Source: Bacteroidales bacterium (lineage in GTDB: Bacteria > Bacteroidota > Bacteroidia > Bacteroidales > P3). Taken from it: a DNA stretch of 64,000 nt. Below are positions 8,954-17,516 of the stretch, piece by piece. The stretch spans positions 1 to 64,000 of the forward strand of contig JAFZFU010000060.1 in the NCBI GenBank assembly GCA_017555745.1. The letters are read 5' to 3'. The position numbers and the translations under genes are program-made. The notes beneath the pieces are model-generated. The model did no database searches, had not been told where the DNA came from, and saw only the letters and a program-made list of their open reading frames with translations. Numbering within the stretch: position 1 is the stretch's first letter; the number at the start of each line of letters is the position of its first letter.

Positions 8954-9898
8954 CTATTCCAAAAAGAATTGCTCTATCTCTGATTCGCTTATGCTACGGT
9001 ATTGAAATGCCTTTGCAATGGAGCCGTCTTGCAGAAGCAACACTGCCGGAAAACGCCCATAGGTAAGCGGCAAAAACAAATCGCCGTCCATAAACATTGG
9101 CTGCAACGGCGGTGTTTCGGTATCGGCATAAAAAGGCGTAAGGTCTTTAACTTCGCCACCAAATACCGTTATTATATTTTCGTCGGGAATATTAACGCGT
9201 TGACGTATGGTGTTTATCTTGCGTGCCGACATCTTGCAATACTTACATTTGGGGCTATACAATGCTACCAACTTTTTACCTTTGCTTATATTTAGGGTAT
9301 CCAAAGCACCATTGGTGGCTATATGCTGTGCAAACAATTCTTCATTAACACTATACTTGGCCTGTGTGGGATATTTCATTAAATTGTCGGGAGGCGACAC
9401 TATAAACACAACGGCAAAAGGAACAAGCATCGCGAGTGCTGTAATATACCATCTTATTCTTATTTTAAACGGCTCCACATTCCAACAGAACAACAATACA
9501 GCCGTAAAAACAATATTCTTTACAATACTTTCGATAGGATTAAACTGCACATACTCGCCAAAGCAATGACAATTATCGTTGCGTCCTATAACGATAAGAT
9601 ATAATAAAAAGAGAGTAAAACCCATCAAGGTAGCCAAAGTGGTACGCATCACATATTTATTGAAGATATTAACTACCAATGCCACACCTAATAAAAACTC
9701 AAATGCAATAAGCAACCGTGCTGCTATATACGACAACGAAAGACTTAGAAAATTGAAACTATATACATATAACTCAAACTTATCAACATCTATCAGTTTC
9801 AATACTCCGGACAGTATAAACACTAAGCCCAAAAGAATCTTCAGTATCAACTTAACCTTTTGCATATCTAATTTATCACTTTTGTTGTTTTGATGCAA
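8954..9898 (-). CDS. DoxX/MauE-like membrane protein with thioredoxin-like C-terminal domain
   Basis: A 314-residue inner-membrane protein. Residues about 13-150 contain four hydrophobic segments of the DoxX/MauE type, beginning LILKILLGLVFILSGVLKL and including GRNDNCHCFGEY with a cysteine pair. After a further helix (about 152-172) comes an extracytoplasmic thioredoxin-like domain with the redox motif SPKCKYCKMSARKI (CxxC). The pairing of an electron-carrying membrane domain with a thioredoxin fold suggests transfer of reducing or oxidising equivalents across the membrane; this is inference from the families. A start at the ATG at 9865 (MQKVKL) is also possible. Confidence 0.8.
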   Translation of the reverse strand: MHQNNKSDKLDMQKVKLILKILLGLVFILSGVLKLIDVDKFELYVYSFNFLSLSLSYIAARLLIAFEFLLGVALVVNIFNKYVMRTTLATLMGFTLFLLYLIVIGRNDNCHCFGEYVQFNPIESIVKNIVFTAVLLFCWNVEPFKIRIRWYITALAMLVPFAVVFIVSPPDNLMKYPTQAKYSVNEELFAQHIATNGALDTLNISKGKKLVALYSPKCKYCKMSARKINTIRQRVNIPDENIITVFGGEVKDLTPFYADTETPPLQPMFMDGDLFLPLTYGRFPAVLLLQDGSIAKAFQYRSISESEIEQFFLE

Positions 9899-9930
9899 TT
9901 AAAAAACGAAAATATAAACCAAAAACAAAC

Positions 9931-9971
9931 ACGATAGGTTATCTAAAATTGCAACTAGCGTAACCTATCGT
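9931..9971 (-). terminator. Terminator after the small lipoprotein genes
   Basis: Perfect 11-bp stem ACGATAGGTTA (9931-9941) / TAACCTATCGT (9961-9971). On the minus strand it leads into a T-rich run. The word CCTATCGTTATT occurs again at 9995-10006, over the end of the gene. Confidence 0.7.
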
Positions 9972-10004
9972 TATTTGATTATAAATAATTTAAACCTATC
10001 GTTA

Positions 10005-10208
10005 TTATTCTTCCAAACAATATTTAATAACCACCAAAGTGCTATCGTGCCACATTTCGTTTATGTTCAAATAATGGCATTCTTCAGCTGTTTCGTGTGT
10101 TACCACGCTATCGGGATTGTAGCAAACGCACTCTTTTTCTTTAGAACACGACGATACTGCACTTGCTACAAACAACGATGCTACAAATATATAAAATACC
10201 TTCTTCAT
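10005..10208 (-). CDS. Small cysteine-containing lipoprotein, unknown function
   Basis: A 67-residue protein with a lipoprotein signal peptide ending in SAVSSC (lipidated Cys about 21). The mature part is about 46 residues, with CVCYNPD and two further cysteines (EECHY, IKYC). It resembles the next gene upstream in size, lipobox and a CxC motif, so the two are probably paralogues. Four cysteines in so short an exported peptide suggest disulfides or metal binding. The gap to its neighbour is 35 bases, so they are probably co-transcribed. No family is recognised. Confidence 0.65.
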   Translation of the reverse strand: MKKVFYIFVASLFVASAVSSCSKEKECVCYNPDSVVTHETAEECHYLNINEMWHDSTLVVIKYCLEE

Positions 10209-10243
10209 AAGTTGATATGTTTGTATGTTTTATAGATGATTGT

Positions 10244-10474
10244 TTAATCAGATATTTTTTCGCATCTGGGGTTTAGGTATGTTACAGGATCCAAGAGCCA
10301 ATCTTCGGGTATGTAGGTACTACAACTCTTATCTTCGATATGAAATTCTTGATACACCACGGGACTTGCACCCGGCACTTTGCTATAGCTACACATGCAA
10401 TATTCGTGTTTTGTACACGAGCCTATCATTGCTGCTATGCCTATTATTCCTATTCCCATTAATATTTTTTTCAT
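10244..10474 (-). CDS. Small cysteine-containing lipoprotein, unknown function (paralogue)
   Basis: A 76-residue lipoprotein. The signal peptide ends in AAMIGSC (Cys about 20), followed by TKHEYCMCSYSK with a CxC motif and by two more cysteines (KSCSTY, RCEKI). The layout matches the 67-residue lipoprotein just downstream: lipobox, a short acidic/aromatic linker, CxC and a C-terminal Cys. A well-formed promoter precedes it, so it leads a two-gene unit. The function is unknown. The neighbouring DoxX/thioredoxin protein makes a redox link conceivable but unproven. Confidence 0.65.
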   Translation of the reverse strand: MKKILMGIGIIGIAAMIGSCTKHEYCMCSYSKVPGASPVVYQEFHIEDKSCSTYIPEDWLLDPVTYLNPRCEKISD

Positions 10475-10500
10475 CTTTCAATTCTCTTTCTTTGAACTTG

Positions 10501-10532
10501 CAAAGGTACAAACTTTTTTTTAAATATTCAAA
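10501..10532 (-). promoter_or_regulatory. Promoter of the small lipoprotein pair
   Basis: Minus-strand TACCTTTG at 10501-10508 and TTTG at 10529-10532, spaced by 20 bases. This is a full match to the Bacteroides consensus. Confidence 0.75.
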
Positions 10533-10612
10533 TTTATATCATCACTTATTACATCAAAGAAACATAAAAGAACTGATTGACAAAACAATATCAACTTATT
10601 TTTTATGTGTTT

Positions 10613-11143
10613 TTATGGCTGATTTACCCAATATAATGCATCTATATCATATCCTCTATCGGCAATTCTGCTCAAAAGATAGTCCAAATCGTCGGGCTTC
10701 ATTTTAGGTGTTCGGCTTAGTATCCACAAATATTTGTCGCTATCGGAGCCTATCAATGCATAACTGTAATTCACGCTATCGAGTTCCAATATCTTATAGT
10801 CGCTATAGAATATCCAGAAAAAACTCACCTCCAAATTACCCGCCGACTCGCCGCTTTTCTTGCGGGCTTTACCTATTATCTCTTTATACTTTCCGCCCAA
10901 ACTATCTTTGTAACCACTATTCTTTACCCTTATCATACCGTCGTCCATCAAGGTGTAGTGGGCTTGCACCCCTTCCAAATCCTTCTCGAAATGATGTTGA
11001 TATCGTGCTATCTCGTACCACTGCCCCATATATTTATTCACATCCAACTGTTTCACAGTGGTCATATCGAGTTCATCGGTGCTTTTACAACTATTAAAGA
11101 GCAATGCTGTTGCCATAATTGATGATATTATTATATGTTTCAT
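10613..11143 (-). CDS. Lipocalin family lipoprotein (Blc-like)
   Basis: An outer-membrane lipocalin of the bacterial Blc type, thought to bind lysophospholipids or fatty acids. The start is set at the ATG at 11143, which gives a clean lipoprotein signal (LLFNSC, Cys19) and 176 residues. The open frame extends 30 codons further upstream without signal-peptide sense. The mature chain contains the lipocalin signature YMGQWYEIARYQHHFEKDL, the middle block VQAHYTLMDDGMIRVKNSGY, and the third conserved region YLWILSRTPKM. No partner gene is obvious. Confidence 0.88.
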   Translation of the reverse strand: MKHIIISSIMATALLFNSCKSTDELDMTTVKQLDVNKYMGQWYEIARYQHHFEKDLEGVQAHYTLMDDGMIRVKNSGYKDSLGGKYKEIIGKARKKSGESAGNLEVSFFWIFYSDYKILELDSVNYSYALIGSDSDKYLWILSRTPKMKPDDLDYLLSRIADRGYDIDALYWVNQP

Positions 11144-11239
11144 AAATTTAATTTTGAATATGAAACAAACAGCAACACCATTTGGTTTAAGACATATAAA
11201 ATAGTGGCGACATACCTTTCGATACATCGCCATTGTTTT

Positions 11240-13018
11240 TTATCTTCTACGTTTCTTCTTGCTTTTCTTGTCTACAAAATCATTGTCTTTGGCACGCTTG
11301 GATGGTTTTTCGTCGCGGCGACGGCGAGTTTCTTTTGCCATACTTTTCTTATCAGTATCTTTAGCGCGACTGCGTCCCTTCTTATCATTGCCGGCTTTCT
11401 TGGCATTGGCGGCCTCCACTATAAGTGGTTTTCTACGATAGGTTTCGCCATGAAATGCTTCTATAATATCGTTGGCATAAAAACCATCAACGTCCACATA
11501 CGAGAAACGCTCCATAATATCAATCTTTCCTATCTTGATATCCTTATTGTTGCATGTGTCGTTTATCAGTCCTATAAGACGTTGAGGCAATATCTTATCT
11601 TCGTATCCGAGGTTAAAGAATAGGCGAGCCATACCTACATCGTTGTGTTGCACCTTGCTTTTCTTTTTCTCTATCTGGGCTTTTTCTTCTTTTTCGGCCA
11701 CATTCAAGTCGGGCGAATTGCGATAGTATTCCAAAAAGCGGTTGAACTCCAACGATACAAAGCGGCTTATCAACTCCTTCTTGTCCATCCATTCCAAGCG
11801 CTTAACCACTTCGGAAACAAACTTGCTTATCTCGTCGTAATTAACCTCTACCCTTTCCACTTTGGCAATAAGATTATAGAATTGTTTTTCGCAAACGTCC
11901 ATACCTGTTGGCACCGACACCTGCTCAAACTTCTTCTTTATTATTTTTTCTATAGCCTTAATCTTGTGGCGTTCGCGAAGATTTACTATAGCGATGGATA
12001 TACCTGTTTTGTCGGCACGACCTGTACGACCGCTACGATGGGTATATTGCTCTATCTCGTCGGGCAGATTGTAGTTGATAACGTGAGTAAGATTCGATAC
12101 GTCCAAACCACGTGCTGCCACATCGGTAGCCACCAACATTTGCAAGTTTCTACAGCGGAAACGCTCCATTACATGATCGCGTTGCGCTTGCGAAAGGTCG
12201 CCGTGCAAGGCATCGGCATTATAGCCGTCGCGGATAAGAGCAGTAGCCACTTCTTGTGTTTCGGACCTTGTGCGACAAAATATTATTGCATATATGCTTG
12301 GATAATAGTCGGCAATACGTTTAAGAGCCAAGTAGCGGTCTTTGGCATGAACAAGATAATAGCAGTGTCTCACATTGGCCGAACCCGAGTTGCGCACTCC
12401 TATGGTAACCTCTTTTGGGTTGTGCATATAGTTAGAAGCTATACGCGACACCTCGTCGGGCATGGTGGCCGAAAAAAGCAAAGTGTGTTTGTCTTCGGGT
12501 GTTTGAGCCAAAATAAAATCAAGGTCATCCTTAAAGCCCATATCCAACATCTCGTCGGCCTCGTCGAGTACAGCCCAACGCACATGCGAAAGGTCGATAT
12601 ACTTGCGACGCAAAAGGTCGTTGATACGTCCGGGAGTAGCCACTATTATTTTGGCACCCTTCTTTAAAGCCTTCTTCTGCAACTCTATGCTTGCACCACC
12701 ATACACAGGCACCACAGTGCACGAGGGTATGTATTTGGCATAGTTGGTAAGGTCGTTGGCTATCTGCACACATAGTTCGCGTGTGGGGCTAAGTATCACA
12801 GCCTCGGTATAAGGATTGGTATAATCGAGGTTTTGGATTGTAGGAATGCCGAAAGCGGCCGTTTTGCCGGTACCGGTCTGAGCCAATGCTATCAAATCGG
12901 TTTCTTCGTTCAACAATATAGGTAGTACAACTTCTTGTACAGGCATAGGGCGTTCGAAGCCCAATTCGGTGATGGCTTGCAATACCTTTGCACCAACACC
13001 TAATTCCGAAAATGTCAT
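11240..13018 (-). CDS. DEAD-box ATP-dependent RNA helicase with DbpA-type RNA-binding domain
   Basis: RNA helicase of 592 residues, probably acting in ribosome assembly, RNA decay or cold adaptation. All core motifs are visible: Q motif RPMPVQ, I AQTGTGKT, Ia PTREL, II DEAD, III SAT, V ARGLD and VI HRSGRTGR. After an acidic/basic linker (about 420-455) there is a DbpA-like RNA-binding domain (about 460-530, from ARLFFNLGYEDKI to EAFHGETYRR), then a very basic tail ending KKKRRR. It resembles DeaD/CshA of other Bacteroidota. The promoter is 148-155 bp upstream, giving a leader of about 140 nt that contains a CIRCE-like half-site. Confidence 0.93.
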   Translation of the reverse strand: MTFSELGVGAKVLQAITELGFERPMPVQEVVLPILLNEETDLIALAQTGTGKTAAFGIPTIQNLDYTNPYTEAVILSPTRELCVQIANDLTNYAKYIPSCTVVPVYGGASIELQKKALKKGAKIIVATPGRINDLLRRKYIDLSHVRWAVLDEADEMLDMGFKDDLDFILAQTPEDKHTLLFSATMPDEVSRIASNYMHNPKEVTIGVRNSGSANVRHCYYLVHAKDRYLALKRIADYYPSIYAIIFCRTRSETQEVATALIRDGYNADALHGDLSQAQRDHVMERFRCRNLQMLVATDVAARGLDVSNLTHVINYNLPDEIEQYTHRSGRTGRADKTGISIAIVNLRERHKIKAIEKIIKKKFEQVSVPTGMDVCEKQFYNLIAKVERVEVNYDEISKFVSEVVKRLEWMDKKELISRFVSLEFNRFLEYYRNSPDLNVAEKEEKAQIEKKKSKVQHNDVGMARLFFNLGYEDKILPQRLIGLINDTCNNKDIKIGKIDIMERFSYVDVDGFYANDIIEAFHGETYRRKPLIVEAANAKKAGNDKKGRSRAKDTDKKSMAKETRRRRDEKPSKRAKDNDFVDKKSKKKRRR

Positions 13019-13165
13019 AAGTCTAAATGGTATTACATTATTATTTACTCAAAATTGAATCATCAAGCCGCACAATACACCGATAGCATCATTAGATTGA
13101 GTGCTAATAATTTGCCAACCAAAATACATTCGACTTTATGACCAATTAAGCCCTGAAATATTTTG

Positions 13166-13195
13166 CAAAGGTACGAAATTTATTTTATATACAAG
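13166..13195 (-). promoter_or_regulatory. Promoter of the DEAD-box helicase gene
   Basis: Minus-strand -7 box TACCTTTG at 13166-13173, with CTTG at 13192-13195 (18 bases apart, slightly short). The transcript would carry a leader of about 140 nt. Confidence 0.55.
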
Positions 13196-13210
13196 AGAAA
13201 GGGCATATAT

Positions 13211-13858
13211 TTACCACCACAATTTGATGTCTCTCTTAGGGAAATAGCTTCGAAATATAGTCGCCAATTTGTAAATACGTGGCAACTCCGACTTAAAAAG
13301 ATTTATGTCTCCCTTTCGTATAGCTTCTTTAACCTTTTCGAATACGCAAAAAAATGGGCGTATAGGCCCATCGCATCTATATCCTACACCATCATTACAA
13401 GCCCCTTCTGCCATAGCCCAACGGTAGTTGTACATTAACACTAAACTTGGACAATCTAAACACTCACAAAGATAAATGGTATCATCACTTGATGTACAAT
13501 AATCTTTAGCATCGAAATAAGATGTGGTAAGTATTGCAAGGCGAACCAATGTGCGAAGCGAATCCATATCGGCTTGTTCTATCTTTAGGCGATGAGTATT
13601 TGTGTCATATAAGTACTTATAATCTGCTCTGTAAAGCAGTTCGGTAGAATCAGTTGCGTATATCCATTCCGGTTCTCCCGTCCATCCACTTGCCAAAAGC
13701 ATCGAAAACAAGAAACGGTCATTCGCATCGATTTTCGGCAATCTTGTGTATACTGAAAGGGTACTCATTCCACCATGCAGAGGTTTAAACCTAAAGTTTT
13801 GTGCAGTTATATTCGAAAATGCCATAAGCATCAGTATGTAAAAAACTATTCTTTTCAT
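13211..13858 (-). CDS. Secreted protein of unknown function
   Basis: The start is placed at the ATG at 13858, giving 215 residues with a signal peptide (MKRIVFYILMLMAFSNITAQ, cleavage after about residue 19-20). The open frame extends 20 codons upstream, without signal-peptide character and overlapping the previous gene. The mature protein has several cysteines (KDYCTSSDDTIYLCECLDCPS, EGACNDGVGYRC), so disulfides are likely if it is periplasmic. It lies 20 bases after another unknown gene on the same strand. No family is recognised. Confidence 0.6.
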   Translation of the reverse strand: MKRIVFYILMLMAFSNITAQNFRFKPLHGGMSTLSVYTRLPKIDANDRFLFSMLLASGWTGEPEWIYATDSTELLYRADYKYLYDTNTHRLKIEQADMDSLRTLVRLAILTTSYFDAKDYCTSSDDTIYLCECLDCPSLVLMYNYRWAMAEGACNDGVGYRCDGPIRPFFCVFEKVKEAIRKGDINLFKSELPRIYKLATIFRSYFPKRDIKLWW

Positions 13859-13878
13859 ATTATTATTGTTACGTTGTG

Positions 13879-14415
13879 TTATAAATCTTTGTTTGGATAA
13901 ATGGGTTTGCCGTTCCAACTGCCGGTATACATACCATATAAGTCTATATGTTCAATATCTGTAAAAGTGAATGATTCGTTTACATAACGAAGTATTCCGT
14001 CGTTATCTACATAAAGGCGTGACCAATAGGTGAGACTATCGTCGCAAGCACGCCAATCGTGGAAATAACAGGGATAGCCATTTGAAAACTCGGGATATTC
14101 AACCACAAGACCTCTTTTATTTACATTAGTAACCATATCCATAATGGGATCTACCTTGTCAAGCCTGGATTGACATTCTTCGAATACCTTATCCCACTCT
14201 CGTCCAACGCACGATAAAAGAAACTTATACAATGGTGCATAGTCATATTCATGCCTATGTTGTTTTCGCTTTATCGCTATGCGGTTTTTATTTGCATATT
14301 TTTTCTCGTGCTTCTCAAACCTATAGCGGTCTGATTCTTGGCAATAGAACCGAAAGCCATTGTGTGTTATTTTGTTCACTTTTCTGTAAAGAGGTTTCTT
14401 ATTATCTATGCTCAT
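13879..14415 (-). CDS. Protein of unknown function
   Basis: A 178-residue protein without signal peptide or membrane segment, basic and aromatic in its first 60 residues (KHEKKYANKNRIAIKRKQ). The middle holds LYKFLLSCVGREWDKVFEEC; the C-terminal half is rich in Trp, Tyr and Asp (CYFHDWRACDDSLTYWSRLY). It appears to form a two-gene unit with the secreted protein downstream (13211-13858). Neither has a recognised relative, so a toxin-antidote or effector pair is possible but speculative. Confidence 0.6.
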   Translation of the reverse strand: MSIDNKKPLYRKVNKITHNGFRFYCQESDRYRFEKHEKKYANKNRIAIKRKQHRHEYDYAPLYKFLLSCVGREWDKVFEECQSRLDKVDPIMDMVTNVNKRGLVVEYPEFSNGYPCYFHDWRACDDSLTYWSRLYVDNDGILRYVNESFTFTDIEHIDLYGMYTGSWNGKPIYPNKDL

Positions 14416-14929
14416 AATCTATTTTAACTTGGCCGTTTATAAATAGGATAAATTGAATAAATTACATTTCTTACACTGTATACTAGATAAATACGCATGT
14501 GTTTGATAATCGCAATCCATTGCAAAGTAACTAAAAATATATCACTTATCCAAGCATACCATCAATAAAAATAAATCATTCCCTACCAATAAATTTATCA
14601 CACCCTCCCTATAAAAGTTTCCAACCCAGGCATAAAAAATTATTTTACCCTACTGCAATTCTATATCCCAAGCTTTGGTATATTCGTCCCAAACTTTGAA
14701 ATATTTATCCCAAAGTTTGAAATATTCGTCCCAAAGTTTGGGATAAAGTTTTAGAGTGGAGAAAAAGAAGTTTTGTAGACCGTTATTGATTTTTTCCACG
14801 GGGATTAAAGGCTATTATAGCGGAGAAAACAGATACTGAACAAAGATATTGTTTAAAACATCTCGGCACAAAAAAACAACTATATGTGATGTTTCTAACA
14901 AATATTTCTTGATAAGTTGAATATTCCAA
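14416..14929. other. Gene-free region between divergent genes
   Basis: No gene is seen. It contains a four-unit tandem array at 14666-14745 (listed separately) in otherwise AT-rich sequence. No clear promoter for the leftward gene pair is found. Confidence 0.5.
14666..14745. repeat. Array 1: four units of 21 bp
   Basis: Units begin at 14666, 14687, 14708 and 14729. Their cores are TCCCAAGCTTTGG, TCCCAAACTTTGA, TCCCAAAGTTTGA and TCCCAAAGTTTGGG. Each core is close to a palindrome, and the central base switches from C (unit 2) to G (units 3 and 4), i.e. the core flips. The linkers (TATTCG, ATATTTA, ATATTCG) are similar. Period counted by hand. Confidence 0.75.
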
Positions 14930-14961
14930 TTTGTGTATTTCAAAAAAAATACGTACATTTG
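14930..14961 (+). promoter_or_regulatory. Promoter of the EF-G paralogue gene
   Basis: -33 TTTG at 14930-14933, 20 bases, -7 TACATTTG at 14954-14961. This is a full consensus match. It implies transcription starting near 14968 and a leader of about 200 nt before the ATG at 15171. Confidence 0.75.
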
Positions 14962-14967
14962 TGGTTT

Positions 14968-15170
14968 CAAAGAAAACTCCAAAAGAGGGCGAATGACTTT
15001 ATAACAAACTGTTTATCAATAGTTATAACAACACTTGATTACAACAGCAATGTTTGCAAAAACGGCGAAACACATTTGGTAAGCTATATATATAATGTAT
15101 ACGTCCCCGACACAGAGATGACAATTTGAAGTAAATAATATAATAAAAACATAAAACATAATAACGAGAT
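14968..15170 (+). promoter_or_regulatory. Long 5' leader of the EF-G paralogue gene
   Basis: About 200 untranslated bases separate the predicted start site from the ATG. No known riboswitch is recognised. AT-rich, with no clear terminator hairpin. In Bacteroides the equivalent gene is strongly regulated by carbon supply, so a regulatory leader is plausible (inference). Confidence 0.4.
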
Positions 15171-17303
15171 ATGAAAGTATATCAAACATCCGACATCCGT
15201 AATATTGCCCTTGTAGGAGGAGCAAAATCGGGAAAAACCACCTTGGCAGAAGCTATGCTTTTCAACGGCGGTGTTATCAATCGTAGAGGTACTGTTGACG
15301 ATAAAAATACAGTATCGGATTATCGCGACATAGAAATAGACAGAAAAAACTCTGTATCGACAACTCTGTTATACACAGAATTTGGCGGTAAGAAAATAAA
15401 TATATTAGACGTTCCAGGCTTCGCCGATTTTCAAGGAGAATTAGTTAGCGCTTTCAACGTAGTGGAAGCTGCTGTTGTTACAGTAAATGCACAAGCCGGC
15501 ATCGAAGTGGGAACCGAATTGGCATACCGCTATTCCAACGCTTTAAAAACTCCCCTTATTTTTGATATCAACCAACTTGATACCGAAAAAGCCAACTTTG
15601 ACGAATGTGTGGCTCAACTAAAAGACTACTTTGGAAACAAATGTACAGTTATCCAATATCCTGTTAACCAAGGTATAGGTTTCAACTGCATAATCGATAT
15701 CGTATCGAACAAAATGTACACCTTCAAAGGTGGTAAAGTAGAAATAAGCGAAATTCCTGCCGATCAAGCCGACAAAGCTGCTGAAATGCGTAGCGCATTG
15801 GTTGAAGAAGCTGCTGCTGCCGACGACGAATTGATGGAAAAATACTTCGAAGAAGGCGATCTTTCGGCCGAAGACCTTTCGAAAGCTTTGCGTTTGGCTA
15901 TCGACAAACTTGACCTTTATCCTATCCTTTGCTCTAATGCAAAAGACGATATGGGTGTAGCCCGTATATTGGAATTCATCGTTGACAACGTACCTGCTCC
16001 TAACCAAGTTTCTAACGCTCCCAAAACAACTACCGGCGACGAAATCAAATACGATGCTGCCGCTCCTACTTTGTTGTTTGCTTTCAAAACTGCAAACGAA
16101 CAACACCTTGGCGAAGTTACTTACCTAAAAGTTATGAACGGCGAAGTAACAGAAAGTTTGGACCTTATCAATGCCAACACTCAAGGTAAAGAACGTTTGT
16201 CGCAAATATTGGTATGTGCCGGTAAAAACCGTCAAAAAGTAGAAAAAGCCGTTGCCGGTGATATTTTCTGCACTATCAAACTTAAAGACGTTAAGACCAA
16301 CCAATCGTTGGCATCGGCCAAAAACTCTGACCAACAAGTTACTCCTATCGAATTCCCAAAACCAATATACACAGTAGCAGTAAAAGCTGCCAACTCGTCG
16401 GACGACGAAAAGGTAGGTGCCGTATTGATAGAAATGGTAAACAGCGACCGCTCTTTGACTTTGGAAAACTCTCGCGAATTGCGTCAAACTATATTGGGAT
16501 GTCAAGGCGAACTTCACTTGAACACAATAAAATGGTATTTCACCAACGTTCATAAACTTGAAGTTAACTTCACCGATCCTAAGATTCCTTATCGTGAAAC
16601 TATCACTAAATCGGCCGAAAGCATGTACCGCCACAAAAAACAATCGGGTGGTTCGGGACAATTTGGTGAAGTACACATGCTTATCGAACCTTACTACGAT
16701 GGTATGCCAAACCAAACAAAATATCCTATCCGTGGTACCGAAACTCACGAACTTCCATGGGGTGGTAAACTTATATTCAACAACTGTATCGTAGGTGGTT
16801 CTATCGATGCCCGCTTTATGCCTGCTATCCTTAAAGGTATAATGGAAAAATTGGAACAAGGTCCTTTGACAGGTTCTTATGCTCGCGACATCGTTGTTAA
16901 CATCTTCGACGGTAAAATGCACCCGGTAGACTCTAACGAAATGGCATTTAAACTTGCCGGACGTAACGCCTTCAAAGACGGATTTAAAAACGCCGGTCCT
17001 AAGATTTTGGAACCTATCTACGACGTAGTAGTTACCGTTCCTGCCGAAGCTATGGGTGGTGTAATGACCGACCTTCAAGGTAGAAGAGCCATCGTGATGG
17101 GTATGGATAGCGAAGGTAAATACCAAATAATCCGTGCTAAAGCTCCTTTGGCCGAAATGAACCGCTACTCTACTGCTTTGAGCTCGTTGACAAGTGGTCG
17201 TGGTACTTTCGCGATGACTTACGCAGAATATCAACAAGTACCTACAGATGTTCAACAAGCTCTATTGAAAGCTTACGAAGAACAAGAAGCAAACGAAGAA
17301 TAA
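15171..17303 (+). CDS. fusA2: EF-G paralogue (EF-G2 type translation factor)
   Basis: A 710-residue translational GTPase relative with all five EF-G domains. The G1 loop is GGAKSGKT (16-23) instead of AHIDAGKT. The switch II motif reads DVPGF (80-84), so the catalytic His of DTPGH is replaced by Phe, and G4 is NQLD (134-137) rather than NKMD. The domain IV-V region has the expected SGGSGQFGEV and the conserved C-terminal blocks. In Bacteroides thetaiotaomicron an EF-G paralogue of this type supports translocation without GTP hydrolysis and matters during carbon starvation and gut colonisation. The motif losses here fit that type. It has its own promoter and terminator. Confidence 0.88.
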   Translation: MKVYQTSDIRNIALVGGAKSGKTTLAEAMLFNGGVINRRGTVDDKNTVSDYRDIEIDRKNSVSTTLLYTEFGGKKINILDVPGFADFQGELVSAFNVVEAAVVTVNAQAGIEVGTELAYRYSNALKTPLIFDINQLDTEKANFDECVAQLKDYFGNKCTVIQYPVNQGIGFNCIIDIVSNKMYTFKGGKVEISEIPADQADKAAEMRSALVEEAAAADDELMEKYFEEGDLSAEDLSKALRLAIDKLDLYPILCSNAKDDMGVARILEFIVDNVPAPNQVSNAPKTTTGDEIKYDAAAPTLLFAFKTANEQHLGEVTYLKVMNGEVTESLDLINANTQGKERLSQILVCAGKNRQKVEKAVAGDIFCTIKLKDVKTNQSLASAKNSDQQVTPIEFPKPIYTVAVKAANSSDDEKVGAVLIEMVNSDRSLTLENSRELRQTILGCQGELHLNTIKWYFTNVHKLEVNFTDPKIPYRETITKSAESMYRHKKQSGGSGQFGEVHMLIEPYYDGMPNQTKYPIRGTETHELPWGGKLIFNNCIVGGSIDARFMPAILKGIMEKLEQGPLTGSYARDIVVNIFDGKMHPVDSNEMAFKLAGRNAFKDGFKNAGPKILEPIYDVVVTVPAEAMGGVMTDLQGRRAIVMGMDSEGKYQIIRAKAPLAEMNRYSTALSSLTSGRGTFAMTYAEYQQVPTDVQQALLKAYEEQEANEE

Positions 17304-17327
17304 TAATTCAACGTTTTATCATAAAAG

Positions 17328-17356
17328 AAAAGGCACTCAATCGAGTGCCTTTTTTA
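17328..17356 (+). terminator. Terminator of the EF-G paralogue gene
   Basis: Stem AAGGCACTC / GAGTGCCTT around a loop of AATC, followed by a T tract ending near 17356. Strong rho-independent form. Confidence 0.9.
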
Positions 17357-17516
17357 TTGGGTTATATTAACACATAGTATCAAAATAAGTGAATGGTATT
17401 TATAGTATCAACACATCATATATAGCTTATTCTAGTCATATTTTATCATTCACAAATCCAAAATAGAAACAGGAGGGTTTGTAGCCATCTTGTACTTTTT
17501 ATTTCATAACGAGTAA

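Noticed and set aside
11144-11233. 30-codon N-terminal extension of the lipocalin
   Set aside because: It would bury the lipoprotein signal peptide inside the protein; the ATG at 11143 gives a standard lipobox.
11645-12667. 340-codon plus-strand frame opposite the DEAD-box helicase
   Set aside because: Antisense shadow: every helicase motif lies on the minus strand over the same bases.
16125-17258. 377-codon minus-strand frame opposite the EF-G paralogue
   Set aside because: Antisense shadow of a strongly conserved gene; the composition (many Phe, Val, His) is typical of reverse reading of biased codons.
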